From: a virus
DNA: 25,691 nucleotides
Reading direction: 5' to 3' (one strand)
Virus record (IMG/VR): IMGVR_UViG_3300042545_000962
Location: 1 to 25,691 of that record
In this document: piece after piece, positions 6,104 to 13,890 of the stretch
How the letters are laid out: each line of letters begins with the position of its first letter
Numbering within the stretch: the first letter of the stretch is position 1
Made by a program: the position numbers and the translations under genes
The notes under the pieces: model-generated
Database searches by the model: none
Told to the model about the DNA's origin: nothing
Seen by the model: only the letters and a program-made list of their open reading frames with translations

Positions 6104-7981
6104 TTACTTCTCTAAATCCTTAATATTGCTTTCATCTAGTAAAGTACTAGTTTCTGCAGTATGATCTTGTTCAAAGATTAGTTTTTTACGCTCTTTGAAT
6201 AAATCCTGATTTTGAAAGAACACTGATTTAGTTGCTAGACTACCCTCTTTAAGTTTATCGTTCTGTGATTCATAACCGCCCTTCATATCGTGGGTACCTA
6301 GTCTGTCTCTCCCTAGGGGATCGTTCTGGGTGCCGTAGATGGACATATTTGTTCTTGGTCTGCCCTCGGGATTAGTTTCTCCTACAAGCTCATCATAGCC
6401 GGTGGGTACTTTCTGTCCGTCGACACCCTTCCTACCGTACATAGTGGCTAGGTCGTGAGGTGTGCCGTAGGATATCCCTGACTTGACAGGATCATTACCT
6501 TCGTTTTCAATTTGAGTGGTCCGGAAGGTTCTCTTCTTATCCTCTCTAATCAAATCACGCATCTCGTTGTACTGATCTTCGGATAGGTTGAAGATATTTT
6601 CGTAGATATAGTCTGATGAGAATAAAGCACTGCTCATCATCTGAGTTGCTAGATCAATCTTTTCTTTGAGTAGAGCTACCTTCTCCTGTTCGTAGATGAT
6701 AGAAGGAGTTGTTAGCTTTAGTTCAAAGTTAGTAAGACTCTCTCCTTTGTACCCCTGGGTGTAAAGGTGTATAAGAGCAATCTTAGTCAGCTCTGATTCT
6801 AGGATGCGCTGGATTCTCTCTACTGTTCTAGCAAAGCGAATATCCTCGGCAGCAAGAGTTGCCTTGCCCTGCAAGTCTCCTTCGTAACCGAAGTATGCCT
6901 TGGGTATCTTAAGGGCAGCAAACATCTTATCTCTTAGGTAAGAGACGTCGTTGGTTCCGTCATACTCTAGTCCCTTGGTCGTATCGATTCTGGTTGAAGT
7001 ATCACCTCCACGGACCGGGATATAGAAATCCTCGATCATATTCTGCATGTTAAAGCGAAGATTGTACTGTCCGGTTTGCGGATCTACGTACGGGGTCTTC
7101 TTCATCTGGTTGATGGTCTTCTGCATGAACTGCTCCACCTCGTTAGGGGGTACGTTACCGACGTTGATGTAGAAGGTCCTCTTCTCAGGAGCTCTCATGA
7201 TCCTGTGGATAAGCATTGCATCCTCCATAAGGATGAGCTGCTTGAATACCTTCCGGGCTGGCTCTAGATAAGACCTGCCGTAGGGTAGGAAGTTAGTATC
7301 AGACAGAAGACGGAAGTGTGCTACTTCGTAGTTGTCTAACTGGATGATTTTGTCTTTGTGTCTGGGGATGTAATTAGGGTCGGTCGATGAAGCGATACCG
7401 TCAGGATCGATTGAGAAGGTGACCTTAGCTGGGGCTTTAGGGTCCTGGCTCTCGTGACGAACCATGCTATAGACGGTATAAGGGAGGACGTTGTAAACTC
7501 CGAACGTCTCAGCAATCTCTAGCTTAAGGAAGAAGTCCCCATACTTACACATATTCCTAGCCCATGACCATAAGTTAAACTCAATGTTTAAAACGTCGTA
7601 GAATAAGTTGTTGAGAATCTTCTTTACGTTCTCATCCGAGGTTTTTATCGTCAAGATGTCACCCATATCATTTCTCAGGCAAGACTCGTCAGCGATAATA
7701 TCAAGGGCTGAAGCGATGATCGGATCAGTATCCATTGCCTCGTAATCGGAGTAGAGCTGAATCCTTAACGTTTGATAGTTAAGGTTTGGGTTGAAGATAT
7801 TTTTGTTATTGTAGATGTAAAGTCTAGAGAAGCGGTCAACCAATGAATTGGTCTCGTAACGTCCAGTACTCTGGATGTGGTTTACGTCTGCTATCTTTAA
7901 CTGATTCCCACCAACGTTACGTATTACGACGTCTGTGGAGAAAAGTCTCTGTAGTCTACTAAATAAAGAAGTGTTAGCCAT
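6104..7981 (-). CDS. 20: Portal protein, T4 gp20-like
   Basis: This forms the dodecameric portal at the head vertex, through which DNA is packaged and ejected, and it initiates prohead assembly. At 625 residues it is a little longer than T4 gp20 (524). Recognisable parts are the N-terminal region with LYSDYEAMDTDPIIASALDI and DESC, the central LLPYGRSYLEPARKVFKQL-type segment (about residues 232-252) and EDAMLIHRIMRAPEKRTFYI, then the KIPKAYFGYEGD motif, all typical of gp20 homologues. Directly upstream is the terminase gene; T4's tail sheath and tube genes 18 and 19, which lie between 17 and 20 in T4, are missing here. A TATTTATA box lies 16 bases before the start and there is no Shine-Dalgarno sequence. 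Confidence 0.94.
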   Translation of the reverse strand: MANTSLFSRLQRLFSTDVVIRNVGGNQLKIADVNHIQSTGRYETNSLVDRFSRLYIYNNKNIFNPNLNYQTLRIQLYSDYEAMDTDPIIASALDIIADESCLRNDMGDILTIKTSDENVKKILNNLFYDVLNIEFNLWSWARNMCKYGDFFLKLEIAETFGVYNVLPYTVYSMVRHESQDPKAPAKVTFSIDPDGIASSTDPNYIPRHKDKIIQLDNYEVAHFRLLSDTNFLPYGRSYLEPARKVFKQLILMEDAMLIHRIMRAPEKRTFYINVGNVPPNEVEQFMQKTINQMKKTPYVDPQTGQYNLRFNMQNMIEDFYIPVRGGDTSTRIDTTKGLEYDGTNDVSYLRDKMFAALKIPKAYFGYEGDLQGKATLAAEDIRFARTVERIQRILESELTKIALIHLYTQGYKGESLTNFELKLTTPSIIYEQEKVALLKEKIDLATQMMSSALFSSDYIYENIFNLSEDQYNEMRDLIREDKKRTFRTTQIENEGNDPVKSGISYGTPHDLATMYGRKGVDGQKVPTGYDELVGETNPEGRPRTNMSIYGTQNDPLGRDRLGTHDMKGGYESQNDKLKEGSLATKSVFFQNQDLFKERKKLIFEQDHTAETSTLLDESNIKDLEK

Positions 7982-7997
7982 TCAAAAGCTGTTTAAG

Positions 7998-8005
7998 TAT
8001 AAATA
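7998..8005 (-). promoter_or_regulatory. TATTTATA box before the portal gene
   Basis: This exact octamer begins three bases after the terminase stop codon and ends 16 bases before the portal ATG (coding strand GACTATTTATACTTAAAC). If it is a -10-like element, the portal transcript would have a very short leader. Confidence 0.45.
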
Positions 8006-8008
8006 GTC

Positions 8009-9589
8009 CTAACGGAGTAACCAGGTTAAATCCTCTTTTCCGTGCGGAGTATCCATAGTATACGGATTATTTTTCATATCTCCAACATTATACACAGGAG
8101 CCTGGCGGGTATTTAGGCTTGAGAAGGAAGATAACTGGGCTCTAGCCAGGTCCATACCTTGCTGGCGGAGTCTTAGGGCTGTATCTCGGACGTATAGCGC
8201 AGTAGCAAAAGCGATTATGAGATCGTCGTTATAACCGCTCTGTGCTTGAGCTTTGCCGTTTTTCCATACAAAGACTCTCATCTCCTCTAGCAGTCTCTTG
8301 GACTGAATAGTGACTGATTTATCTCTGATGTATTCCATCATCTTAGCGATTACTAGAGGACGGGTCTTCATAGACATGGTAAAGCCTGGGACTAAATTCC
8401 CTTTCTCATACTTATTCATATAGCTCTCGACCGTATCCTGGTCTGATCTAGAGGAGTAGTATAGGTTGGGGTATTCCCGGTCTAGGACCTGCTCGATGGT
8501 AGCCCATCCCATGGATGCGTTTTCAATCACTAGCAAGGCGTTGTTATATTCTGAGGCTATGCCCACTAATATGTTTCCGAAGTCACGGGGAGATACCTTG
8601 CTCCTATATTCACCGATTTGCGTAGCCGCTTCGATATCGATGATATGAAAGGTGCTGTAGTCGGCTCCGTCCCCTCTTGCTACGTCAGCCACAACCATAT
8701 AAGACTTAGTGTAATCAGGGTACTCCCAGATCCATAAATTGCTATCTACTCCTCTTCTCTCGTTGGGGTCCTTGCGGTAGGTCTGCTCGTAGAAGGAGAG
8801 GTACTCAGGCTCAAAGACTGTTTCTCCTGAAGAAAGGAAGTCACAGTCACATTCCTGTGCTGCCATCCTAGGTCCTAGGTCGTTATCCTGTAAGTCTCTC
8901 CAGGCCTGGGTTCTTTCCGGATGCACGGTCCAGGGCAGACGTATGGGTATGAAAGAATTCTCTGACATCTCTGCTTTAGCCCAGGTCTGATGAAACCAGT
9001 TCCCTACACCGTTCGGGGTAGATAAAGCCATACACTGTCCTCCTGTTGCTAGGGTCTGCTGTGCAGCAGCGAAAGTCTCATCGATGTTATCGATAAACGC
9101 AGCTTCGTCAATAATCAGTAGCGATACAGCCTCAGATCTAGCAGCATCGGAGTTCGATGATTTAGCAGCGATCCTTGATCCGTTTACAAGCCGTAAAGAA
9201 AGTTTGTTTTTCTCTAAGGACTTAAGCCGCAACCAGCTCGGAAGCTGCTCGTACATAAACTGTACCTTGGTGACTAGGTTCCGGGCTGTGGCCTGGGTGG
9301 TTGCTAATGCGAGGATGTTCTTGTCCTTATGGAAGATCATCAACCACAGCGCATACCCTGATGCTAGGGTTGAGATCCCAAGCTGCCTAGATTTTAAAGT
9401 AATCAGAAATTGATTATCTTTGAACAGATGCAGGACCTTATCCTGGAAAGGGTATAGATTGAAAAGAATCCTGCCTCTCTGGGGATGCTGGATGTAGCAA
9501 TACTTACGCATAAAGTATGCCGGGTCTTGGGCACACTTGGCGTATTCTTGTATTACTAACTGTTTTACATTCAGCGGCTGTTCGCTCAT
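8009..9589 (-). CDS. 17: Terminase large subunit (packaging ATPase-nuclease), T4 gp17-like
   Basis: This is the motor that pumps DNA into the prohead through the portal and cuts the concatemer. The 526-residue protein shows both domains. In the N-terminal ATPase, the Walker A-like LKSRQLGIST is at residues 65-74 and the Walker B LLIIDEAAF at 157-165 with the catalytic Glu; LSTPNG at 189-194 is the coupling motif. In the C-terminal RNase H-like nuclease, the metal-binding acids are D302 (VVADVARGDG), E356 (LLVIENASMG) and D455/D456 (GYNDDLI). It is shorter than T4 gp17 (610), mainly at the termini. The start overlaps the upstream spanin-like gene stop as ATGA. No small terminase (gp16) was recognised in the window. 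Confidence 0.96.
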   Translation of the reverse strand: MSEQPLNVKQLVIQEYAKCAQDPAYFMRKYCYIQHPQRGRILFNLYPFQDKVLHLFKDNQFLITLKSRQLGISTLASGYALWLMIFHKDKNILALATTQATARNLVTKVQFMYEQLPSWLRLKSLEKNKLSLRLVNGSRIAAKSSNSDAARSEAVSLLIIDEAAFIDNIDETFAAAQQTLATGGQCMALSTPNGVGNWFHQTWAKAEMSENSFIPIRLPWTVHPERTQAWRDLQDNDLGPRMAAQECDCDFLSSGETVFEPEYLSFYEQTYRKDPNERRGVDSNLWIWEYPDYTKSYMVVADVARGDGADYSTFHIIDIEAATQIGEYRSKVSPRDFGNILVGIASEYNNALLVIENASMGWATIEQVLDREYPNLYYSSRSDQDTVESYMNKYEKGNLVPGFTMSMKTRPLVIAKMMEYIRDKSVTIQSKRLLEEMRVFVWKNGKAQAQSGYNDDLIIAFATALYVRDTALRLRQQGMDLARAQLSSFSSLNTRQAPVYNVGDMKNNPYTMDTPHGKEDLTWLLR

Positions 9590-10005
9590 AATACCGTCAG
9601 TCCTAGTACCAGGGCAGCGCCCGTCCCTAGTCCGGTTAATAACCCTTTCCAGTAGTTGGCGGCTTTGCCGGCCTTCAACACTGCAATTTCTTTCTCTCTT
9701 GTCTCTAGCTGAATCCCTTTTTCAGTAATAGTTTCATAGAGAGCTTTAGTAATACCGTCTTTCTTAACGATCTGCTCTTTCTGAATATCTATGACATCTC
9801 TAAGCCCTTTAGCTTCTCTGATCCAGCTCTCAAGCTCGATCTTGCAAAGGTCACCTGCCTGCAGGTCAGCAATTACTTTTCTTGTAACCGTCTCCGGTAG
9901 GCAAACTAAAGTATCTTTATTAACGACTATAACGCTCTGCGAAATAGCGGGCAAGCTCAGCAGTAGAAAGCTTGCTAAGCTCAGCCATCCTTTTATTGAA
10001 TTCAT
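9586..10005 (-). CDS. Exported spanin-like lysis protein with signal peptide and C-terminal membrane segment
   Basis: The 139-residue product has an N-terminal hydrophobic segment ending LLLSLPAISQS, a likely Sec signal peptide cleaved near residue 21-23, but no lipobox. A periplasmic part with VNKDTLVCLPETVTRK follows, then a coiled-coil-like charged stretch, then a C-terminal hydrophobic helix at about residues 119-139. Similar proteins occur in lysis cassettes of Bacteroidota phages. Its first 86 bases overlap, in another frame, the end of the upstream coiled-coil membrane gene, the embedded arrangement typical of Rz/Rz1 spanin pairs. It may be the outer partner, but lack of a lipoprotein Cys makes this uncertain; a two-membrane-anchor (unimolecular) arrangement is another possibility. 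Confidence 0.7.
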   Translation of the reverse strand: MNSIKGWLSLASFLLLSLPAISQSVIVVNKDTLVCLPETVTRKVIADLQAGDLCKIELESWIREAKGLRDVIDIQKEQIVKKDGITKALYETITEKGIQLETREKEIAVLKAGKAANYWKGLLTGLGTGAALVLGLTVL

Positions 10006-10261
10006 CTCTTTCTTTTTTACGTTTTGTTTCTTCTCCTTCTAATGCTTTGAGGGTAGAGTCGGCTCTGTTTTGAAGTCTTAGTGCCTCATTCTCTAAAGAG
10101 AAAACGACCGTCTTCAAAGAATCTTCTCTTGCTTCAGATGCCTCTCTTACTGCCTTCAATTCAGTCAAGTACTTTTTCTTGTAAGGGTTTAGTAAACCTG
10201 TGAACATAAGGATTGCTAGTGCAACTGCAATAACTGTGATAATTGATTGTAATTTGTTCAT
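9920..10261 (-). CDS. Inner-membrane spanin-like protein (Rz-like)
   Basis: This 113-residue protein has one N-terminal transmembrane helix (about residues 6-24, IITVIAVALAILMFTGLL), a KKK anchor, then a long heptad-rich coiled coil (residues 35-95) and a C-terminal ELARYFAERYSR tail. That is the topology of an inner-membrane spanin, with the coiled coil crossing the periplasm. In Bacteroidota phages, Rz-like proteins often end with a similar F-x-x-R-[FY] motif. Its 3' end overlaps the next gene by 86 bases in a different frame. Spanins disrupt the outer membrane in the last step of lysis. No endolysin or holin was seen in this window. Function is inferred from topology and overlap. Confidence 0.7.
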   Translation of the reverse strand: MNKLQSIITVIAVALAILMFTGLLNPYKKKYLTELKAVREASEAREDSLKTVVFSLENEALRLQNRADSTLKALEGEETKRKKERDEFNKRMAELSKLSTAELARYFAERYSR

Positions 10262-10269
10262 AGCTTAGA

Positions 10270-11325
10270 TTAGAATCCTAGTAGCTGAGGGGCTTTGTTG
10301 CTTTTGGTAAAGTCGTTCTTAAATTTGATATCACCTGATAGTACTGCGGCTTTGAATTCTTCACGGGAGTATATCTTATAATTCCCTTGCATGTAAAGTA
10401 AAATTAAATCACTGGGTTCAGTTGCGTAGAAGTTATCAACATACCATCCGTAAAGCGTGTTGCGAATTTCACCTATATTGGCAAAATCAGATCCTGCAAA
10501 AGCGTCTTGGAATTCTCTATTCACCGCCTCTCTGACCTTTGTCAAAGTTGCAGGGTCTAAATTAGCTTTACCGATCTGTTCGAGGTACTTGGCGAGGTTA
10601 ACTGCTTCCGGGATTTGCGTTATCTGTTCTAAGGATTCAATTAACTGCTTTAAGTTACCGTGACGCTCTCCTAATCTAGCTGAGTCAGCTTTAATTTCTA
10701 TACTAACTCCTTCAACATCTACGTCTCCTACTGATCTTTTAACCCCGTCTTTCATAAAGAGAGCCAGGCCGTACTCACCTTTGCCAACTCCTTTGCTTGT
10801 ACGGATAGAAGAGAAGTCAACTATTGGCTGTACCAGCTCCGTAGGTAGGTTTGTCTGCTTTACAAAGAAATCAACTAAACTGCCTCCAGCACTAGCTCTT
10901 AAATCACTAAGGCCGGGCATGGAGTCGGATTCAAGAAATTTAAGAAGTTTTTCTTCAGCATTCAATCTCTGGGCAGTTGTTAGTACTAGGTACTTACTTT
11001 CCTCCATACCTTTTTCGGTAAGTATTTCAGATATTTTTGAAGATATTCCTTGACCTTTGCCCTGTATCTGAGTGTATAGATTCTTAACGAATTCAGCAGG
11101 CAGATCGTCTTTGCGAGTCTTAAGGAGATCCATAAGAGCATCTACGGTGATTTCAGATTCCTCCTCTTCTTTTACTATTTCAGTATTGGTTCTCAAAGAT
11201 GCTTCAGTAAGGTTAATTTTAAATAATCCTTCTAAGATACGAAGATCTTCCTCAGAGTCCAACTGCGGATAACCCTTAGCACATCTCCAAGACCATTCCT
11301 TGATTATCTTGTCGACTAAATCCAT
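10270..11325 (-). CDS. PD-(D/E)XK nuclease-like protein with a phage N-terminal leader domain
   Basis: The 351-residue product carries GKGEYGLALF (Glu184), then GDVDVEG (Asp201/203) and IEIK (Glu210, Lys212), the spacing and residues of a PD-(D/E)XK endonuclease core as in many restriction-like enzymes. The N-terminus VDKIIKEWSWRCAKGYPQL resembles a short domain found at the front of otherwise unrelated proteins of marine T4-like phages. It ends at NLTE|ASL (residues 38-44), a good gp21-type cleavage site at residue 41. I infer a DNA nuclease that may be packaged in the head, acting on host DNA after injection. It overlaps the upstream gene by TAATG. Target and activity are unknown; a non-catalytic structural role cannot be excluded. 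Confidence 0.68.
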   Translation of the reverse strand: MDLVDKIIKEWSWRCAKGYPQLDSEEDLRILEGLFKINLTEASLRTNTEIVKEEEESEITVDALMDLLKTRKDDLPAEFVKNLYTQIQGKGQGISSKISEILTEKGMEESKYLVLTTAQRLNAEEKLLKFLESDSMPGLSDLRASAGGSLVDFFVKQTNLPTELVQPIVDFSSIRTSKGVGKGEYGLALFMKDGVKRSVGDVDVEGVSIEIKADSARLGERHGNLKQLIESLEQITQIPEAVNLAKYLEQIGKANLDPATLTKVREAVNREFQDAFAGSDFANIGEIRNTLYGWYVDNFYATEPSDLILLYMQGNYKIYSREEFKAAVLSGDIKFKNDFTKSNKAPQLLGF

Positions 11326-11894
11326 TATAGTCCTGCGAATACGTCCTCTCCAGCTCCGGGGGTAGTTGCGGGGGTTTCTGCTCCTGTCTCGGCTCCTGCT
11401 TCAGCACCGGCATCAGCACCGGCATCAGCAGCCGGTTCAGGTGCTCCTGCTCCTGCGAATACATCTCCTCCTGCTCCCTCTTCTCCTCCTAATGCATCCA
11501 TTCCTGTCTGGATTGGACCGTGAGAGAGAATGATGCCGATCTTGTCGAGTGCCTGCTGGTACTCCGGTAGGTTGGCTAGGTAGTAGCGCTTGCCCTCGAT
11601 ATTGGCTTCAAAATTCTTACCCATCCACTTTAAGACCATATCTTGTCCGGACTTAAACTCTACCTTGAACGTAGAGGGTTTAGGGGACATCCATCCTACC
11701 TTCTCTACAAATTGCATGTACTGAGGGGTTAGGAGGTGGGTGAGAGTCTTTTGGAGGGTAGGAAACTTACCGAGAATATTCAATGTAGGGTCTGTTTGGT
11801 CCCTCTTCGGTCCTTGGACCGGGGGCTGGGCAGCCTCAATAAGCACCTCAAAGTATGCCTCTTGAATTATATCTTTAAGCTTATTTAGTTTCAT
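11325..11894 (-). CDS. Capsid-targeted-type protein with Ala/Gly/Glu low-complexity tail
   Basis: This 189-residue protein starts MKLNKLKDIIQE|AYFEVLIE|AAQ. Two good gp21-type sites occur in the first 21 residues (IQE|A at 12, LIE|A at 20), the clearest double site in the window. A folded middle domain (about residues 45-130) with FPTLQKTLTHLLTPQYMQFV is followed by a low-complexity tail of Ala, Gly, Asp, Glu, Pro and Thr. The tail holds two copies of a DVFAG motif, one at the start and one at the C-terminus. It is likely an internal head protein; no enzyme motif is visible. It is coupled by ATGA to the gene upstream and TAATG downstream. Confidence 0.75.
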   Translation of the reverse strand: MKLNKLKDIIQEAYFEVLIEAAQPPVQGPKRDQTDPTLNILGKFPTLQKTLTHLLTPQYMQFVEKVGWMSPKPSTFKVEFKSGQDMVLKWMGKNFEANIEGKRYYLANLPEYQQALDKIGIILSHGPIQTGMDALGGEEGAGGDVFAGAGAPEPAADAGADAGAEAGAETGAETPATTPGAGEDVFAGL

Positions 11895-12961
11895 TTCTTC
11901 TTAGAATGCTGGGCGATTGCTGCGCCGATCTTAACTCTTCTACCTTTGAGGTACTTATCAGTCTTGTCTACTTTGCCGTCGTTGTCGATATCTTCATCTT
12001 CATGACCGACCGGGTCTAGTTCTTTAGCTTTTTTTTCTTCTGCCAAAGCCTGATCCATTGCAGGTTTAGCTAGTTCAAATTCAAGGTAGTGCTTGGCGCT
12101 GCTAACCATTGAGTTTGCTTTTGTGATTTTAGACTGCCACCAGGCTGGAAAATCAACTTCAGCCTCACTGTCAAACTGGTCTACCATCTTATAAAGCTCG
12201 ATAGCGTATTTTGCGATCTGGTAAAGCTCTGATTTAATCATATGCGGTTCGTGATCCTCATGTCCTAGGTCTAAATCTTCATCTAACGATTCAGCAAACA
12301 TATCGTTAACTAATTCTTGAGCCATTGAGTTTAAATCAATCTTATTATTGCCACGACCCATATTCCAAACACGCCCTAATGCAATTTCAAGATAACTAAC
12401 TCGATCATCTGAAGGAATCATAGCTTCTTCGGCTGTAATTGTGTCTCCTTTTTGAGCATTATCAATTTGCTTTAAAAAGTCAGGGTTTGCTACACCAGCT
12501 CTCATTGCTGCTTCTTTTGCCCGTTTTTTTGATTCTGGATCACTTATTACAGTGACCTCAACTTCAGTTAACACTTCTTTAATAGCTTTTAAAATATCTT
12601 CTTTTTTCATCTTTCCTTTGTTTGGTGCTACGAAATAGGCATCATCGCCGTAAGTTGATAACCCTTCTTTGAAAGGTCTTGGGCAAGGGGTTCCTTTGAC
12701 GTGAGTATGTCCGCATCTTCCGCAATATGTAGCTTTCTTTTCAGTCAGTACTTCTTTAATGGCTTTTAAAATAGCTTCTTTATTCATCTTTGATTTTTTT
12801 TTAGCTACATTTCTATTTTCCTTATAAAAATCTTTAAGTTCTTTAGTGGAGAGATTGCTTATTAGTTTATCGTCTTTTACTTTTTTTAGAAAATCTTCAA
12901 CGGTTTCCGAGTTAGTCGCATGAAGAATAAGGTCCCCTAAGTCGCTTTCCTGCAGCTTCAT
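11891..12961 (-). CDS. Multi-segment head-type protein with duplicated targeting peptide, zinc-ribbon-like and Ca-loop-like motifs
   Basis: The 356-residue protein begins MKLQESDLGDLILHATNSE and then contains two nearly identical peptides, MNKEAILKAIKEVLTE (59-74) and MKKEDILKAIKEVLTE (118-133), each looking like a capsid-targeting N-terminus with an L-T-E site. Between them is CGRCGHTHVKGTPC (80-93), a zinc-knuckle-like cluster. The C-terminal half has a helical domain (about 238-300) with MIKSELYQIAKYAIELYKM and AKHYLEFE, a pattern I recall from conserved T4-like phage proteins. It ends with DEDIDNDGKVD (322-332), a dockerin/EF-hand-like calcium loop, then a basic tail. It looks like a mosaic built by cassette fusion. 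Function is unknown. Confidence 0.72.
   Translation of the reverse strand: MKLQESDLGDLILHATNSETVEDFLKKVKDDKLISNLSTKELKDFYKENRNVAKKKSKMNKEAILKAIKEVLTEKKATYCGRCGHTHVKGTPCPRPFKEGLSTYGDDAYFVAPNKGKMKKEDILKAIKEVLTEVEVTVISDPESKKRAKEAAMRAGVANPDFLKQIDNAQKGDTITAEEAMIPSDDRVSYLEIALGRVWNMGRGNNKIDLNSMAQELVNDMFAESLDEDLDLGHEDHEPHMIKSELYQIAKYAIELYKMVDQFDSEAEVDFPAWWQSKITKANSMVSSAKHYLEFELAKPAMDQALAEEKKAKELDPVGHEDEDIDNDGKVDKTDKYLKGRRVKIGAAIAQHSKKK
12563..12787 (-). repeat. Direct repeat encoding a targeting-like peptide twice within one gene
   Basis: Two 48-base direct repeats (12740-12787 and 12563-12610) match at 42 of 48 positions by my alignment. Each encodes ATG-K-(E)-(A/D)-ILKAIKEVLTE. The intervening segment encodes the Cys/His cluster. 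High nucleotide identity suggests recent duplication or recombination between related leader sequences. Confidence 0.8.
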
Positions 12962-12962
12962 A

Positions 12963-13187
12963 TTATTTAGCTAAGAAAGCTCCTCCTGCTGATAGTTTGA
13001 TTTCTCTGATCTTTACATCTAGGTTTAGACCAGCTGCTAGCGGTAGGTTTGCGGCTGTACTGCCATCTGCAAACGTAACAGATTGAACTACAGTGCTTGA
13101 GGATACTGAGGTGATTGCTCTCCAGCTACCTGATACTGGGGAAGTACCTGTTAGGTAAAGGCCTCCGTTGAAAGTTACTTTAGACAT
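12963..13187 (-). CDS. Small beta-rich protein, possible virion decoration component
   Basis: The 74-residue product has alternating hydrophobic and Ser/Thr residues (VTFNGGLYLTGTSPVSGSWR and later SSTVVQSVTFADGS), suggesting an all-beta fold, with an amphipathic C-terminus ending AGGAFLAK. Such small beta-rich proteins in phages are often decoration or fibre-related, but nothing specific identifies it. Unlike most neighbours it has no targeting-like N-terminus and is preceded by its own TATTTATA box, in a 26-base gap. The start at MSKVTF is 16 bases from that box. Confidence 0.7.
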   Translation of the reverse strand: MSKVTFNGGLYLTGTSPVSGSWRAITSVSSSTVVQSVTFADGSTAANLPLAAGLNLDVKIREIKLSAGGAFLAK

Positions 13188-13203
13188 GGTAAGGTTTTTT
13201 CTT

Positions 13204-13211
13204 TATAAATA
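13204..13211 (-). promoter_or_regulatory. TATTTATA box before the small beta-rich protein
   Basis: An exact octamer within CTATTTATAAAGAAA on the coding strand, two bases after the upstream stop and 16 bases before the start. The extended 15-base string is also present in full at the box at 16776-16783. Confidence 0.5.
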
Positions 13212-13213
13212 GA

Positions 13214-13426
13214 TCACTGACAGTGATAGTTAAGGTACCTCTGCAGGGCTTTTGCATACGTAGTGCCTTTGTCTTTAAGTTTACCCCTAGCCGCTCTTAC
13301 TTTTGTACATGAAAGCTTACCTAGCCTCTTTTTGAGGATGCCTGGATTCATAGGATCGTGAATTCCTTCTGCCAGCACTTCGGCTGCTAGTTCCTGTATT
13401 AGGTTTGCGAATTCTGTATTTTTCAT
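13214..13426 (-). CDS. Small basic capsid-targeted-type protein
   Basis: I chose the ATG at 13426 because it forms an ATGA overlap with the upstream stop; an ATG two codons earlier is possible. The 70-residue protein has a helical leader MKNTEFANLIQELAAEVLAE|G with a clean L-A-E|G gp21-type site at residue 20. A basic Cys-containing domain follows (PGILKKRLGKL, then KGTTYAKALQRYLNYH). The removed leader plus compact basic remainder fits a small DNA-associated internal head protein, comparable in size to T4 internal proteins after trimming. I do not know a function. Confidence 0.72.
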   Translation of the reverse strand: MKNTEFANLIQELAAEVLAEGIHDPMNPGILKKRLGKLSCTKVRAARGKLKDKGTTYAKALQRYLNYHCQ

Positions 13427-13890
13427 CTCCATCCTACTACTTCATCATACTGTGCCTGAGTCCAGTATGAATAGTAATCTCCTGTTTTTAATCTATTAGA
13501 CGCCTGTGTTAGGTCACTGAGTGACTGTATTACATATAAATAACACCCATTAAAGGTTGTTCGATGACCGTTTACTGTAAATGGATTGCGAGGATCGTTG
13601 TCTAAGATTACTTTATCTTTAGCTTTAAACATAAAGTTAAGTTCTTTTATCTTCTGCTCCAACTCCTCTATAGTAAAATCTGTGTACTGCTTAAAATAGA
13701 AAATGCTTACATCGAATTCGGTAGTATCTACCCGGTCGATTAGCAGTTCTAAATCTTCTATGTTTGTTAGAGCAGTTATATCTACTCTCTTCTCTTTGAC
13801 TGCTTTAGCGGCATAAGGACAGATTGGACCGTTGCCAAGCTTGCCAGGCTCCTGGATATACTTTATCCACTCCTGGAGCTGGTCTTGCAT
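13423..13890 (-). CDS. Conserved phage protein with CPYA motif, unknown
   Basis: This 155-residue protein begins MQDQLQEWIKYIQEPGKLG and contains GNGPICPYAAKAVKEK near residue 20-35, then a mixed alpha/beta body with DNDPRNPFTVNGHRTTFNGC and a C-terminal segment rich in aromatic residues. The CPYA motif after a Trp-containing helix recurs in a family of phage proteins I recall but which has no assigned role. The single N-terminal Cys could be redox active or metal-binding with the later Cys; this is speculative. Coupled to neighbours by TAATG and ATGA overlaps. Confidence 0.68.
   Translation of the reverse strand: MQDQLQEWIKYIQEPGKLGNGPICPYAAKAVKEKRVDITALTNIEDLELLIDRVDTTEFDVSIFYFKQYTDFTIEELEQKIKELNFMFKAKDKVILDNDPRNPFTVNGHRTTFNGCYLYVIQSLSDLTQASNRLKTGDYYSYWTQAQYDEVVGWR

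Noticed and set aside
9920-10005. Frameshift joining the two overlapping spanin-like genes
   Set aside because: Each has its own start, membrane or export signal and complete topology, so overlap is more natural than a frameshift.
11276-11464. Minus-strand alternative frame with Gln/Glu/Leu repeats
   Set aside because: It is an out-of-frame reading of the Ala/Gly/Glu low-complexity tail of the capsid-targeted-type protein.
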